From: an uncultured Bacteroidaceae bacterium
GTDB taxonomy: Bacteria > Bacteroidota > Bacteroidia > Bacteroidales > Bacteroidaceae
DNA: 64,000 nt
Direction of reading: 5' to 3'
NCBI GenBank assembly: GCA_904502235.1
Contig: CAJGDP010000002.1
Location: 62,001 to 126,000, forward strand
Each line of letters starts with the position of its first letter. Position 1 is the first letter of the stretch. The position numbers and the translations under genes were made by a program. Under the pieces are notes generated by a model, which did not search any database, was not told where the DNA came from, and saw only the letters and a list, made by a program, of their open reading frames with translations. Shown here piece after piece: positions 24,299 to 33,395 of this stretch.

Positions 24299-26806
24299 AT
24301 GAAAAAACTAATATCATTAATGATGTTGCTTGTTTGGGCAGTATCTGTTCTTGCTGTTCCGGCAAACCGCAAACCAATTCTTGTAAAACAGTCGGATGGA
24401 ACAATGCTTAATGTGGTCCTGAAAGGAGATGAAGCATTGCATTACTATACAACTCTGGATGGCAAGTTTCTTGTAAAAAACGAAACCGGTGATTTCTGTT
24501 ATGCTACATATATGGAGAGCGAAGGTTTTGTTTCCACAAATGTTCTTGCGCACGAACAAGGACAACGTAATGCTTTGGAAAGGGAACTGTTACAGAGCAT
24601 TGATTCGGATGCAATAAACAATGCAGTTGTTGAATCGCATGCAGCACGTTCTGCCAAATACAGGACATCTGTTGCATCTGCTTCGGCAAAAGCTTCGCGT
24701 TCAATAACAAAAGGTGAAGTTTTTATTCCTGTATTGCTTATAGAGTATCAGGATGTCAAGTTTACTTATACCAAGGAGGATATCAACAAACTGCTTAATG
24801 AGACCGGTTACAGCTACGATTTTTCACCAGGTCGTGTTAAGGGCTTTGGTAGTGCACGCGATTATTTTATAGCTCAGTCAAACGGACAATTCACTCCACA
24901 TTTTGTTGTAAGTGACATTCTTACCTTGCCTAATAGAATGTCGTATTATGGAGGCAATGATTCTTCGGGTAGCGATAAGAATCCACAGGGTATAATTCGT
25001 GATGGTATTCCTTTGGCTGATGCGAATATGGATTTTTCGAAATTCGATAACGATGGCGACGGTGAAGTGGATTTTATCTATTGTATATATGCCGGATATG
25101 CTGAATCCAATAATGCTGATGAGAATACAATATGGCCACATCAGTGGTCGTTGGAGTCAAAAGGCGGTAAGGTACTGGCTGATGGTGTAAACTGTAATAT
25201 ATATGCATGCAGCTCTGAACTTAATTTGAATGAGAAGTATGAATCTGGTTATGGAAAATGGATGGCGGGAATAGGTACAATGTGTCATGAATTCTCTCAC
25301 TGTCTTGGATTGCACGATGTGTATGATGTAACATATAAGTCTGGCAATTGGGGAATGGATGAGTGGGATTTGATGGCAAGCGGCAATTATGCAGCGTATG
25401 GCTATATCCCTGTAGGTTACAATTCGTTCCAAAAAGAGGCTTGTGGTTGGCTGGAACTCGAAGTCCTTGATGAAAGAGGCACCTATTCAATGTTGCCTCA
25501 GACACAGAACGGTACAGCATATAAGATTGTGAACGATGCCAATCATAATGAATATTTTATCCTTGAGAACCGTAAACGTGAAGGCTGGGATCAGGCATTC
25601 CGAGCAGACGGTATGATGATTATACATGTTGATTACAATGAGAATCTGTGGAATTTAAATAAAGTAAATACAACAAGCGGACATCCTCGTTTCCAAATTG
25701 TTCCTGCTGATAACGAATTGGTCATCTATAGCGATTCTGCTGTTGAAGAATTTTATGCGAGCCTTGCCGGTGATTTGTGGCCGGGAAAGAATAACAATAC
25801 TGAGTTTACAAATACTTCTTTGCCTGCAGCAACTGTTTTTAAAGGAGGATATTTGAATAAGCCTGTTACCAATATAAAATACAAGGATGGAGTTGCTTCT
25901 TTCAACTTCTTGTGTGACGATATGCTTGCTCCTGTTGCTTTGCCTGCAACAGAAATTTCAACCAATTCGTTTGTTGCAAATTGGAACAGCGTTGAGTATG
26001 CAACAGAGTATCTTGTGGAACTTTATAGACAAGAGGCTACCGAAGACGGTGCTGGTGATGTTATTGTGCTTCTGGAAGAGGATTTTATGAATTGCAGCAA
26101 ATCTGCAACGCCTATTCAGGACGACGTGGATGCATATATGTCGTCTCCGGGGTGGGGTGGCAACAATATCTATAGTGAAACCGGAATGTTGTGTATAGGT
26201 TCACTCAATAAAAATGGTGTCTTGTCAACTCCTTTGCTCGATGCTGTTGGAAATGCAACAATAACTTTCAAGGTTGCAAAATACAATTCCAATTCAGGAA
26301 GTTTCAATTTGGTTGTCGAGGTTCTTGATGCATCAGGTAATGTGCTGTCTTCAAAAAACGTTTCATCTGCCGGTTCACATGGCATGAATGTTGCTGTTGA
26401 CGGTGCTTTCAGTCTTCGTTTCTCAACAGATGCCGGAGCTTCAGCCAAGCGTGTGCTGTTGGACGATATAAATATTATTGCAACTCTATCATATAAAATG
26501 CAACTTGTTGAAGAGGTGAAGACAACAAAAAACAGTTACAAATTCAGTAAACTGGATGCAAACAGATATGCATATCGTGTCAGGGCACTTGATGGAGATA
26601 TAGAGTCCGATTATTCAAATTATGTGAATGTGGCTTTGTCGACAACATCTGTTGTTGGAGTTTATGGAGAAGATGGCGATGTTGCAGTATATACATTAAC
26701 CGGTATCAAAGTGTATCAAGGCACAAAGGATGCCGTTATTGATTTGCCGACAGGCATGTATATACTAAAAAGCAACGGAAAGTCGGAAAAGATTTTCGTA
26801 AGATAA
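24299..26806 (+). CDS. Secreted M6-family metalloprotease with FN3 and type IX tail
   Basis: An 835-residue secreted zinc protease. Residues 1-20 are a signal peptide (ISLMMLLVWAVSVLAVPA). The M6 (immune inhibitor A-like) catalytic domain carries HEFSHCLGLHD at 330-340 (His330, Glu331, His334, His340), preceded by DYFIAQSNGQFTPHFVVSD and DFDNDGDGEVDFIY-like residues, the last a likely calcium loop. A fibronectin III domain (about 540-780) is interrupted by a jelly-roll-like insert (about 595-725). The last 60 residues (VAVYTLTGIKVYQG...LPTGMYILKSNG) resemble a type IX secretion C-terminal signal. A -7 element TAATTTTG is at 24250-24257. Likely a surface or exported degradative enzyme. Confidence 0.88.
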   Translation: MKKLISLMMLLVWAVSVLAVPANRKPILVKQSDGTMLNVVLKGDEALHYYTTLDGKFLVKNETGDFCYATYMESEGFVSTNVLAHEQGQRNALERELLQSIDSDAINNAVVESHAARSAKYRTSVASASAKASRSITKGEVFIPVLLIEYQDVKFTYTKEDINKLLNETGYSYDFSPGRVKGFGSARDYFIAQSNGQFTPHFVVSDILTLPNRMSYYGGNDSSGSDKNPQGIIRDGIPLADANMDFSKFDNDGDGEVDFIYCIYAGYAESNNADENTIWPHQWSLESKGGKVLADGVNCNIYACSSELNLNEKYESGYGKWMAGIGTMCHEFSHCLGLHDVYDVTYKSGNWGMDEWDLMASGNYAAYGYIPVGYNSFQKEACGWLELEVLDERGTYSMLPQTQNGTAYKIVNDANHNEYFILENRKREGWDQAFRADGMMIIHVDYNENLWNLNKVNTTSGHPRFQIVPADNELVIYSDSAVEEFYASLAGDLWPGKNNNTEFTNTSLPAATVFKGGYLNKPVTNIKYKDGVASFNFLCDDMLAPVALPATEISTNSFVANWNSVEYATEYLVELYRQEATEDGAGDVIVLLEEDFMNCSKSATPIQDDVDAYMSSPGWGGNNIYSETGMLCIGSLNKNGVLSTPLLDAVGNATITFKVAKYNSNSGSFNLVVEVLDASGNVLSSKNVSSAGSHGMNVAVDGAFSLRFSTDAGASAKRVLLDDINIIATLSYKMQLVEEVKTTKNSYKFSKLDANRYAYRVRALDGDIESDYSNYVNVALSTTSVVGVYGEDGDVAVYTLTGIKVYQGTKDAVIDLPTGMYILKSNGKSEKIFVR

Positions 26807-26870
26807 GTAAAGTTTGTCAAAAAAAAGATGTAATTTCGCAAATTGAAATTGCAAAATATAAATACGATAT

Positions 26871-29336
26871 ATGAATATTTCTTATAATTGGCTGAAAGAG
26901 TATGTCAAATTTGATATGACACCCGAAGAGGTTTCGGCTGCGTTGACTTCGATAGGTCTTGAGACCGACGGTGTGGAAGAGGTTCAAACCATTAAAGGCG
27001 GTCTCGAAGGACTTGTTATCGGCGAAGTTCTTACATGTGTGGATCATCCCGATAGCGACCACTTGCATATAACAACCGTTAATCTTGGTAACGGTGAGCC
27101 TGTTCAGATTGTCTGCGGTGCTCCAAATGTCGCTGCAGGACAGAAGGTGGTTGTTGCTACCATCGGTACAAAGTTGTATAGTGGCGACGAGTGCTTTACT
27201 ATAAAGAAAGGTAAAATCAGAGGTGCTGAATCGTATGGTATGATTTGTGCCGAGGACGAAATCGGTGTGGGAACAAGCCACGACGGAATCATTGTTCTTC
27301 CCGAGGATGCAGTGCCCGGTACACCTGCGAAGGAGTACTACAACATCAAGAGCGACTATCTCATCGGTGTAGACATCACTCCTAACCGTGCCGATGCCTG
27401 TTCGCACTATGGTGTGGCACGAGACCTTTATGCTTATACCAAGCAGAACAAGGGCGAGAGCATGTTGCTGCGTCCTGCGTGCAATGCTTTCAGTGTAGAT
27501 GACAATTCGCTCAATATCGATATCGAGGTACAGAATACCGAGGCTTGTATGCGTTATGCCGGTGTTACTATAAAGGGCGTTACTGTAAAAGAAAGCCCTG
27601 AATGGCTTAAGAACAAATTACAGATAATAGGTATTCGTCCAATAAACAACATTGTGGATATAACCAACTACATCCTTCATGCATATGGTCAGCCAATGCA
27701 CTGCTTCGATGCTGATAAAATCAAGGGTGGCAAGGTTGTTGTACGTACACTCCCCGAGGGTACTCCTTTTGTAACTCTTGACGGTGTGGAGCGCAAGCTC
27801 TCGGAGCGCGATCTGATGATATGCAACGCCGAGGAGCCAATGTGTATTGCCGGAGTATTCGGTGGTCTTGAGTCTGGTACAACCGAGGAAACAAAGAATG
27901 TATTCCTCGAAAGTGCTTATTTCCACCCCACATGGGTGCGCAAGACTTCGCGCCGTCATGCTCTGCAAACTGATTCTTCGTTCCGTTTCGAGCGTGGTAC
28001 CGATCCTAACAATGTAATTTATGCACTAAAACAGGCTGCAATTCTCATCAAGGAACTTGCAGGCGGTACAATCTCTATGGATATAAAGGATATTTATCCT
28101 AATCCGGTGGAGGATTTCAGAGTTGAACTCGATTACAATTATGTAAACAACCTTATCGGTGTCGAGCTTGAGCCACAGACAATAAAGAGTATTGTAACAT
28201 CGCTCGAGATGAAGGTGGATGCGGAAACCGAAACAGGTCTTTCGCTCCGTGTACCTCCTTATCGTGTGGATGTTCAGCGTCCTTGCGATGTTGTTGAGGA
28301 TATTCTTCGTATATATGGTTATAATAATGTAAATATAACAACAACTCTTCATTCGTCTATCATTACAAAGGGTGCTGAGGATAAATCACACAAGTTGCAG
28401 AACATCATTTCGGAGCAGCTTGTAGGTTGTGGGTTCAATGAAATCCTTAACAACTCTCTCACCGCATCGTCATATTACGACGAGTTGGAGTGCTTCAAGA
28501 GTGAAAACCTTGTGCGCTTGATGAATCCGCTCAGCAACGATTTGAACGTACTTCGTCAGACATTGCTTTTCGGAGGTCTTGAAAGCATGCAGCGTAACGT
28601 AAACCGCAAGTTCACCGATTTGAGTTTCTTTGAGTTCGGTAACACATACCGTTTCGATGCCGACAAACGTGTCGAGGAGAAAATATTGAGTCCTTATAGC
28701 GAAAGCTATCACCTTGGTTTGTGGATGACAGGTAACAATGTTGCCGCATCATGGATTGAACAGGGACGTCAGTTGTCGGTTTATGACCTTAAAGCCATTG
28801 TTGAACATATCTTCGATCGTCTTGGCTTCAAACCCGGTATGCGACTTGTATCAACATTCAGCGACGATATCTTCTCTGCCGCTATACAGATTCAGGCACA
28901 GAACAACAAGAAAGTTGTTGCGCAGCTCGGTATCTTGCGTAAGAAGGTAGCAAAGCGTTTTGACATCGAGAGCGAGGTACTCTATGCTGATATCAACTGG
29001 ACAGAGCTTATGAAGGCTGTGAAGAATGCAAAAATCGGTTATGCCGAAATCAGCAAATATCCTGCTGTTAAACGCGACCTTGCATTGCTCATCGACAAGA
29101 ACGTTACATTTGCACAGATCGAACAGGTTGCACGTGAAACTGAGAAGAAACTTCTGAAGGCGGTTACTCTGTTCGATGTATACGAGGGCAAGAATCTTGA
29201 AGAGGGCAAGAAGAGTTATGCAGTAAGCTTTGTATTGCAGGATGACAACCAGACTCTCAACGATAAGGTTATTGAAAAGACCATGGCGCGTCTAATGGAG
29301 AATTTCCAGAAGCGTTTGGGCGCAATACAGCGTTAA
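26871..29336 (+). CDS. pheT: Phenylalanyl-tRNA synthetase beta subunit
   Basis: Beta chain of the alpha2-beta2 enzyme that charges tRNA-Phe. The 821 residues show the full bacterial layout: N-terminal tRNA-binding EMAP/OB domain (40-150, HPDSDHLHITTVNLGNGEPVQIVCGAPNV), B3/B4 editing domain (210-380, MRYAGVTIKG, HAYGQPMHCFD), B5 domain, catalytic-like core with DVVEDILRIYGYNN, and C-terminal anticodon-binding ferredoxin-like domain (ISKYPAVKRDLALLIDKNVTF). pheS is not adjacent; pheS and pheT are often apart in Bacteroidetes. YebC follows after 54 bases. Confidence 0.97.
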   Translation: MNISYNWLKEYVKFDMTPEEVSAALTSIGLETDGVEEVQTIKGGLEGLVIGEVLTCVDHPDSDHLHITTVNLGNGEPVQIVCGAPNVAAGQKVVVATIGTKLYSGDECFTIKKGKIRGAESYGMICAEDEIGVGTSHDGIIVLPEDAVPGTPAKEYYNIKSDYLIGVDITPNRADACSHYGVARDLYAYTKQNKGESMLLRPACNAFSVDDNSLNIDIEVQNTEACMRYAGVTIKGVTVKESPEWLKNKLQIIGIRPINNIVDITNYILHAYGQPMHCFDADKIKGGKVVVRTLPEGTPFVTLDGVERKLSERDLMICNAEEPMCIAGVFGGLESGTTEETKNVFLESAYFHPTWVRKTSRRHALQTDSSFRFERGTDPNNVIYALKQAAILIKELAGGTISMDIKDIYPNPVEDFRVELDYNYVNNLIGVELEPQTIKSIVTSLEMKVDAETETGLSLRVPPYRVDVQRPCDVVEDILRIYGYNNVNITTTLHSSIITKGAEDKSHKLQNIISEQLVGCGFNEILNNSLTASSYYDELECFKSENLVRLMNPLSNDLNVLRQTLLFGGLESMQRNVNRKFTDLSFFEFGNTYRFDADKRVEEKILSPYSESYHLGLWMTGNNVAASWIEQGRQLSVYDLKAIVEHIFDRLGFKPGMRLVSTFSDDIFSAAIQIQAQNNKKVVAQLGILRKKVAKRFDIESEVLYADINWTELMKAVKNAKIGYAEISKYPAVKRDLALLIDKNVTFAQIEQVARETEKKLLKAVTLFDVYEGKNLEEGKKSYAVSFVLQDDNQTLNDKVIEKTMARLMENFQKRLGAIQR

Positions 29337-29390
29337 TAGACCTATACAAAAATACAAAAGATAATAATAACAAACTAAAATAAATTTACT

Positions 29391-30116
29391 ATGGGTAGAG
29401 CTTTTGAATACCGTAAAGCTGCGAAACTGAAAAGATGGGGTAACATGGCACGTGTATTTACACGTGTTGGTAAACAGATTGCAATTGCCGTTAAGGCTGG
29501 TGGTCCCGATCCTGATACTAACTCACACTTGAGAGCTATCATCGCCAATGCAAAGCGCGAGAATATGCCAAAGGACAACATTGAGCGCGCTATCAAGAAT
29601 GCAATGGGTAAGGATCAGAAGGATTATAAGGAGGTTCCATACGAGGGATACGGTCCTTTCGGTATCGCTATCTTCGTTGATGCTGCAACCGACAACACCA
29701 CACGTACCGTTGCAAACGTACGTGCCGTATTCAACAAATTCGGTGGTACACTCGGAACACAGGGCAGCCTTGACTTCATGTTTACACAGAAGAGCGTGTT
29801 CACTTTCACAAAGAAGGAAGACCTTGACATGGACGAACTGATTCTCGACCTTATTGACTATGGTGTAGAGGATGAGTATGATGAGGAGGAGAACGAAATC
29901 ACAATCTATGGTGATCCTAAATCATTCGGTGCAATCCAGAAGACACTCGAGGAGAAAGGCTTTGAGATTACAGGTAGTGAGTTCACACGTATTCCTAACG
30001 ACCAGAAAGATGTAACTGAAGAGCAGCGTGCAATAATCGATAAGATTGTTGAGCGTCTCGAAGAGGACGACGATGTTCAGAACGTTTACACAAACATGAA
30101 GCCTGCAGAGGTTTAA
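29391..30116 (+). CDS. YebC/PmpR-family protein
   Basis: A 241-residue member of the YebC/PmpR family, described variously as a DNA-binding regulator and, more recently for homologues, as a factor that helps ribosomes through difficult sequences. It begins with the signature MGRAFEYRKAAKLKRWGNMARVFTRVGKQIAIAVKAGGPDPDTN and continues ENMPKDNIERAIKNA and YEGYGPFGIAIFVDAATDNTTRT. Length is normal (about 240-250). It follows pheT after 54 bases and is closed by a strong terminator at 30137-30174. Confidence 0.93.
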   Translation: MGRAFEYRKAAKLKRWGNMARVFTRVGKQIAIAVKAGGPDPDTNSHLRAIIANAKRENMPKDNIERAIKNAMGKDQKDYKEVPYEGYGPFGIAIFVDAATDNTTRTVANVRAVFNKFGGTLGTQGSLDFMFTQKSVFTFTKKEDLDMDELILDLIDYGVEDEYDEEENEITIYGDPKSFGAIQKTLEEKGFEITGSEFTRIPNDQKDVTEEQRAIIDKIVERLEEDDDVQNVYTNMKPAEV

Positions 30117-30136
30117 ACTCCTATAGAGTAATATGT

Positions 30137-30174
30137 ATAATAGCTTGTCATGACGACAGGCTATTATTTTTTTT
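30137..30174 (+). terminator. Terminator after the YebC gene
   Basis: AATAGCTTGTC 30139-30149 pairs with GACAGGCTATT 30155-30165 (one G.T), extended by TA/AT outside. Eight T follow at 30167-30174. Confidence 0.9.
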
Positions 30175-30195
30175 GACTTTGAATTAAAATAATGT

Positions 30196-30215
30196 CAAAT
30201 AGACTTGTCTATTTG
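30196..30215. promoter_or_regulatory. Palindromic operator of the membrane protein/XRE operon
   Basis: CAAATAGACTTGTCTATTTG is a perfect 9-bp inverted repeat with a TT spacer. It covers the -33 TTG of the promoter that reads into the pair of genes downstream. A 66-residue XRE regulator is encoded in the same operon, so autorepression is likely. Confidence 0.65.
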
Positions 30216-30235
30216 TAAATTATGCTTTACATTTG
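30205..30235 (+). promoter_or_regulatory. Promoter of the membrane protein/XRE operon
   Basis: TTG 30205-30207, 20 bases, TACATTTG 30228-30235. The leader is about 45 bases. The -33 element is inside the palindrome at 30196-30215. Confidence 0.75.
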
Positions 30236-30284
30236 TGCCGTATTCGAATACAAAACAAATGTTTAACATTAAAACAGAAGATTT

Positions 30285-30686
30285 ATGAAAACAATTCTTT
30301 TCCCTCATAGCTTTCAAAAATGGGGATGGTGTGTCTTGGCAGTAGGTATTGCTTTCGGTATATATACTATGGTTTGGGATTATGGTACAAGTTGCCTTGT
30401 GAACAACATTGCTATCATAGCTACAGTGTTAGGAGCATTATTCGTTACCTGTTCACGGGAGAAAATTGAAGATGAGATGGTTCGTCAACTTCGTTTGAAT
30501 TCATTGCTTGTGGCTCTTTATATCAATTATGCCGTGCTGATTCTCTGTTCGTTGTTTGTATATAGCTTGGACTTTCTGTATGTGATGATGTACAATATGT
30601 TCACAATATTGTTTATCTTTATGATTGTTTTCCGCTATCGTATGTGGCGTTTGAATAAGGAGGTGAAAGATGAAGAACAGGATTAG
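30285..30686 (+). CDS. Four-helix membrane protein co-transcribed with an XRE regulator
   Basis: A 133-residue inner-membrane protein with four hydrophobic segments (about 12-30, 35-55, 75-95, 98-120), paired two and two with the loop SREKIEDEMVRQLRLNSLL between. That loop, rich in charge and containing EDE.VRQLR, resembles small DUF2178-like proteins that are usually followed by an XRE regulator. The function is unknown. It overlaps the regulator by 17 bases, and both are read from the promoter with the palindromic operator. Confidence 0.75.
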   Translation: MKTILFPHSFQKWGWCVLAVGIAFGIYTMVWDYGTSCLVNNIAIIATVLGALFVTCSREKIEDEMVRQLRLNSLLVALYINYAVLILCSLFVYSLDFLYVMMYNMFTILFIFMIVFRYRMWRLNKEVKDEEQD

Positions 30687-30870
30687 GGTTGCACGTGCCG
30701 AGGTACGTATGACGCAACAGCAATTGGCTGATGCTATTGGTGTAAGCCGTCAGACGATAAACGCCATAGAGAGTGGCAAATTCGTTCCCTCAACAGTGTT
30801 GGCGTTGAAAATGGCGCGTATATTTGAAAAGAATGTTGAGGAAATTTTTCAATTGGATAATGAAGATTAG
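30670..30870 (+). CDS. XRE-family transcriptional regulator
   Basis: A 66-residue protein that is almost only a helix-turn-helix domain: MTQQQLADAIGVSRQTINAIESGKFVPSTVLALKMARIFEKNVEEIFQL. This is the compact type that pairs with a small membrane protein. It probably binds the CAAATAGAC palindrome overlapping its operon's promoter. The overlap of 17 bases with the preceding gene suggests coupled expression, so membrane protein and repressor levels stay linked. A perfect 34-bp palindromic terminator follows 13 bases after the stop. Confidence 0.9.
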   Translation: MKNRIRVARAEVRMTQQQLADAIGVSRQTINAIESGKFVPSTVLALKMARIFEKNVEEIFQLDNED

Positions 30871-30883
30871 ATGTTTGCTAAAA

Positions 30884-30917
30884 CAAAAAACAGGAAAGCA
30901 TGCTTTCCTGTTTTTTG
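30884..30917. terminator. Perfect 34-bp palindromic bidirectional terminator
   Basis: Bases 30884-30900 are the exact reverse complement of 30901-30917. The arms end in six A and six T, so it can end both the XRE transcript and the convergent tRNA transcript. Its right edge touches the 3' end of the tRNA at 30918. Confidence 0.9.
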
Positions 30918-30991
<74 letters not shown>

Positions 30992-31025
30992 AGCCTTATG
31001 TGGAATAGTTTCCTATTTCCGCGTG

Positions 31026-31056
31026 CAAAGATAGTGTGTTTATTTGGTTGTAGCAA
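31026..31056 (-). promoter_or_regulatory. Promoter of tRNA-Arg
   Basis: On the minus strand: TTG (31054-31056), 20 bases, TATCTTTG (31026-31033), about 35 bases before the mature 5' end. Confidence 0.75.
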
Positions 31057-31101
31057 GTATTTTTTATTCTTTTTTTAGAAATGTACTTCGCTACCGCTCT
31101 T

Positions 31102-32004
31102 TTAATCGATATTTGTGCCTGAACGTTTTACGTCGTCAATTACTTTCAGCAAGTATTTACCGTATTGGTTCTTTATCATAGGTTCTGCCAATGAACGCAT
31201 TTTCTCTTCTGTAATCCAGCCTTTCTGGTATGCGATGCCTTCAAGACAGGCAATCTTGAGTCCCTGACGTTTTTCAATGACTTCTACAAAGATTGATGCT
31301 TCGGCAAGTGAATCGTGTGTGCCTGTGTCGAGCCATGCGAATCCTCGTCTTAAGGTCTGTATCTTAAGCTGGTTGTCGCTCAGGAACTGCTGGTTAACAG
31401 TAGTAATCTCTAGTTCTCCGCGTGCCGAAGGTTTGATGTTCTTTGCGATGTCTACAACTCGGTTGGGGTAGAAGTAGAGTCCTACGACTGCATAGTTTGA
31501 TTTTGGATTTGCCGGTTTCTCCTCTATTGAAAGACAGTTGCCTTCCTTGTCGAATTCTGCAACTCCATAACGCTCGGGGTCGTCCACCCAGTAACCGAAT
31601 ACGGTTGCCTTGTTTTCTTCTTCTGCTGAACGTACGGCTTCGCGTAACATTGCAGAGAATCCATAGCCGTAGAAGATGTTGTCTCCAAGTACTAGACATG
31701 CCGAGTCGTTGCCTATAAACTCCTCTCCAATAATGAATGCTTGTGCTAGACCGTCGGGCGAAGGCTGTTCGGCATATTCAAAACGTACACCGTAGTCGCT
31801 GCCGTCGCCAAGAAGGCGTTTGAATCCGGGAAGGTCCTGTGGGGTGGAGATGATAAGTATTTCCCTTATTCCGGCAAGCATGAGTACCGAGATGGGGTAG
31901 TAGATCATTGGCTTGTCGTATATGGGAAGCATCTGCTTGCTTACTCCTTTTGTTATGGGGTAAAGGCGTGTGCCTGAACCGCCGGCTAGTACAATACCTT
32001 TCAT
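31102..32004 (-). CDS. rfbA: Glucose-1-phosphate thymidylyltransferase
   Basis: Makes dTDP-glucose from dTTP and glucose 1-phosphate, first step to dTDP-rhamnose. The 300-residue nucleotidyltransferase starts [37 protein letters not shown], the full RfbA signature, and continues [20 protein letters not shown] and [13 protein letters not shown]. Length is normal (about 290-300). It lies 12 bases after the cytidylyltransferase fusion gene, in the same direction. The remaining rhamnose genes rfbC-rfbD-rfbB are 10 kb away on the opposite strand rather than adjacent. Confidence 0.95.
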   Translation of the reverse strand: MKGIVLAGGSGTRLYPITKGVSKQMLPIYDKPMIYYPISVLMLAGIREILIISTPQDLPGFKRLLGDGSDYGVRFEYAEQPSPDGLAQAFIIGEEFIGNDSACLVLGDNIFYGYGFSAMLREAVRSAEEENKATVFGYWVDDPERYGVAEFDKEGNCLSIEEKPANPKSNYAVVGLYFYPNRVVDIAKNIKPSARGELEITTVNQQFLSDNQLKIQTLRRGFAWLDTGTHDSLAEASIFVEVIEKRQGLKIACLEGIAYQKGWITEEKMRSLAEPMIKNQYGKYLLKVIDDVKRSGTNID

Positions 32005-32016
32005 GTCTATATGGTT

Positions 32017-33153
32017 TTATTTGCGTCTTATGCGGATTTGGATAGCTTTGTCTATGGGCTCGTCGTTGATGATTACAAGGTAACCGCCACCGCCAGCTCC
32101 GGTAATTTTATAGCCTTTTACATGGTCTTTATATTCGTCAATGGCTTTTTGGACATTTTCCGAAATCATATTCGGGAACATTGCAACTTGTGCATAGAAT
32201 GATTCTGTGGTTGCTTTTCCCCATGCATCAATGTCTTTTGCAAGCAATGCCTGCCAGCACTCTTCTGCCGCCAGTGCAAGACGTTTTGCACCTTCTGTGC
32301 AGATATTGGTGTTGGCAAGTACGTCGTAATCGTTGTCGCGTGGTGCCAATGGTACAAGCCATAGGTTCTTTTCTATAAAGTCGAGCACATCTTTGTCCTT
32401 ATTGCTTTCTATGCTTGCGGGCCAATAGTCGTTGTTGTAGTTGAGTTTATTCAGGCATGGCATAACAATTCCTATGGCATCCTGTGAACCGCTGATGTAT
32501 GGACTTCCGGGAGGGTTTTCGTAACGGAACACCATTTTGGCAAGTGTCTCGCGGTCGCCATCGGGGATGTCTATATGCCACATTTCAATGGCAGCCTTGC
32601 GCGATGATGTACTCATACCGCCTCGGTTGTTGAAATCGTAATCAGGCTCAATATTTATTGTGAGTACTGCTCCCGGATGGTATTTGCTTACATATGGCTG
32701 GTCGAGCCATCCGCCGGCAAGGTCGATGCGGTAAGGTATCTTGCACTCCTGGCGTAGTGCTGTTGTTGAGCGTGTGGGCAATCCGGCTTCGGGTACTCGC
32801 TTGCTCACAATCAGTTCAATGCCGTTTTCTTCGCAGAATCTTTTTTTGCCGGGTGTGTAACCGTCGCTGTTTACAAAGAAAATATCCGGCTTGAGGCTCT
32901 TCACATCTTCGGCAAAGTCCATAATTCCGCTACCGCTGTTGATGAATGCGTCCTTTACATAACGTATCGCCTTTACCATATAAAGACGTTCCTGCTCGGT
33001 ATTGATTGTCTTGCGGTCCTTAAGATCGCGAATTGTGGCGTCGGAACCGATACCTACATAAAGATCGCCGTATGTTGAAGCTTCTTTGAAGAATGCTACA
33101 TGTCCGGAGTGGAGCATGTCGTAACATCCCGATACAAATACTTTCTTGCTCAT
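32017..33153 (-). CDS. Fused cytidylyltransferase-like and GHMP-kinase-like protein
   Basis: A 378-residue two-domain protein. Residues 1-130 are a nucleotidyltransferase of the GCT/HldE-C type with VSGCYDMLHSGHVAFFKEAS (HxGH motif). Residues 135-378 resemble GHMP kinases: IPYRIDLAGGWLDQPYVS is like the heptose kinase N terminus, and KITGAGGGGYLVII is the GHMP C-terminal glycine motif. The middle ATP loop, normally PPGSGLGSSSA, reads PPGSPYISGSQDA and has diverged. Activities and substrate are not known; an activated sugar or polyol for surface glycans is plausible since rfbA follows after 12 bases. A -7 element TATCTTTG is at 33184-33191. Confidence 0.75.
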   Translation of the reverse strand: MSKKVFVSGCYDMLHSGHVAFFKEASTYGDLYVGIGSDATIRDLKDRKTINTEQERLYMVKAIRYVKDAFINSGSGIMDFAEDVKSLKPDIFFVNSDGYTPGKKRFCEENGIELIVSKRVPEAGLPTRSTTALRQECKIPYRIDLAGGWLDQPYVSKYHPGAVLTINIEPDYDFNNRGGMSTSSRKAAIEMWHIDIPDGDRETLAKMVFRYENPPGSPYISGSQDAIGIVMPCLNKLNYNNDYWPASIESNKDKDVLDFIEKNLWLVPLAPRDNDYDVLANTNICTEGAKRLALAAEECWQALLAKDIDAWGKATTESFYAQVAMFPNMISENVQKAIDEYKDHVKGYKITGAGGGGYLVIINDEPIDKAIQIRIRRK

Positions 33154-33183
33154 ATTCTAAGGTGCTTTTATTTCTCTTATTTA

Positions 33184-33191
33184 CAAAGATA
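33184..33191 (-). promoter_or_regulatory. -7 element of the cytidylyltransferase fusion-rfbA unit
   Basis: TATCTTTG on the minus strand, 30 bases before the ATG at 33153. The -33 element is not recognisable. Confidence 0.5.
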
Positions 33192-33357
33192 TATAAAAAA
33201 TATCTTTTACCATATTTTATCCTTGTTTTATTAATGGTTTTTTGCTCATTGATGTTCTTGAAGTTGCGTTTGGGTGGGTTTAAAGGACGAAAAATGCTTT
33301 TTTTTTGTTTTTTTTACAAAAAAAACTTCTTTTATGCCTTGATATTCCGATTTTTAT

Positions 33358-33365
33358 TATCTTTG
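33358..33365 (+). promoter_or_regulatory. -7 element of the histone-like gene
   Basis: TATCTTTG lies 30 bases before the ATG at 33396. The -33 region is weak (TTG at 33339-33341 is too near). Confidence 0.55.
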
Positions 33366-33395
33366 TGCATCATTAACCTTAATAACGAAAATATT

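Noticed and set aside
33093..33395. Long upstream extension of the histone-like frame
   Set aside because: Low-complexity Phe/Leu/Lys sequence overlapping the promoter of the opposite gene and the -7 element at 33358; no protein-like features.
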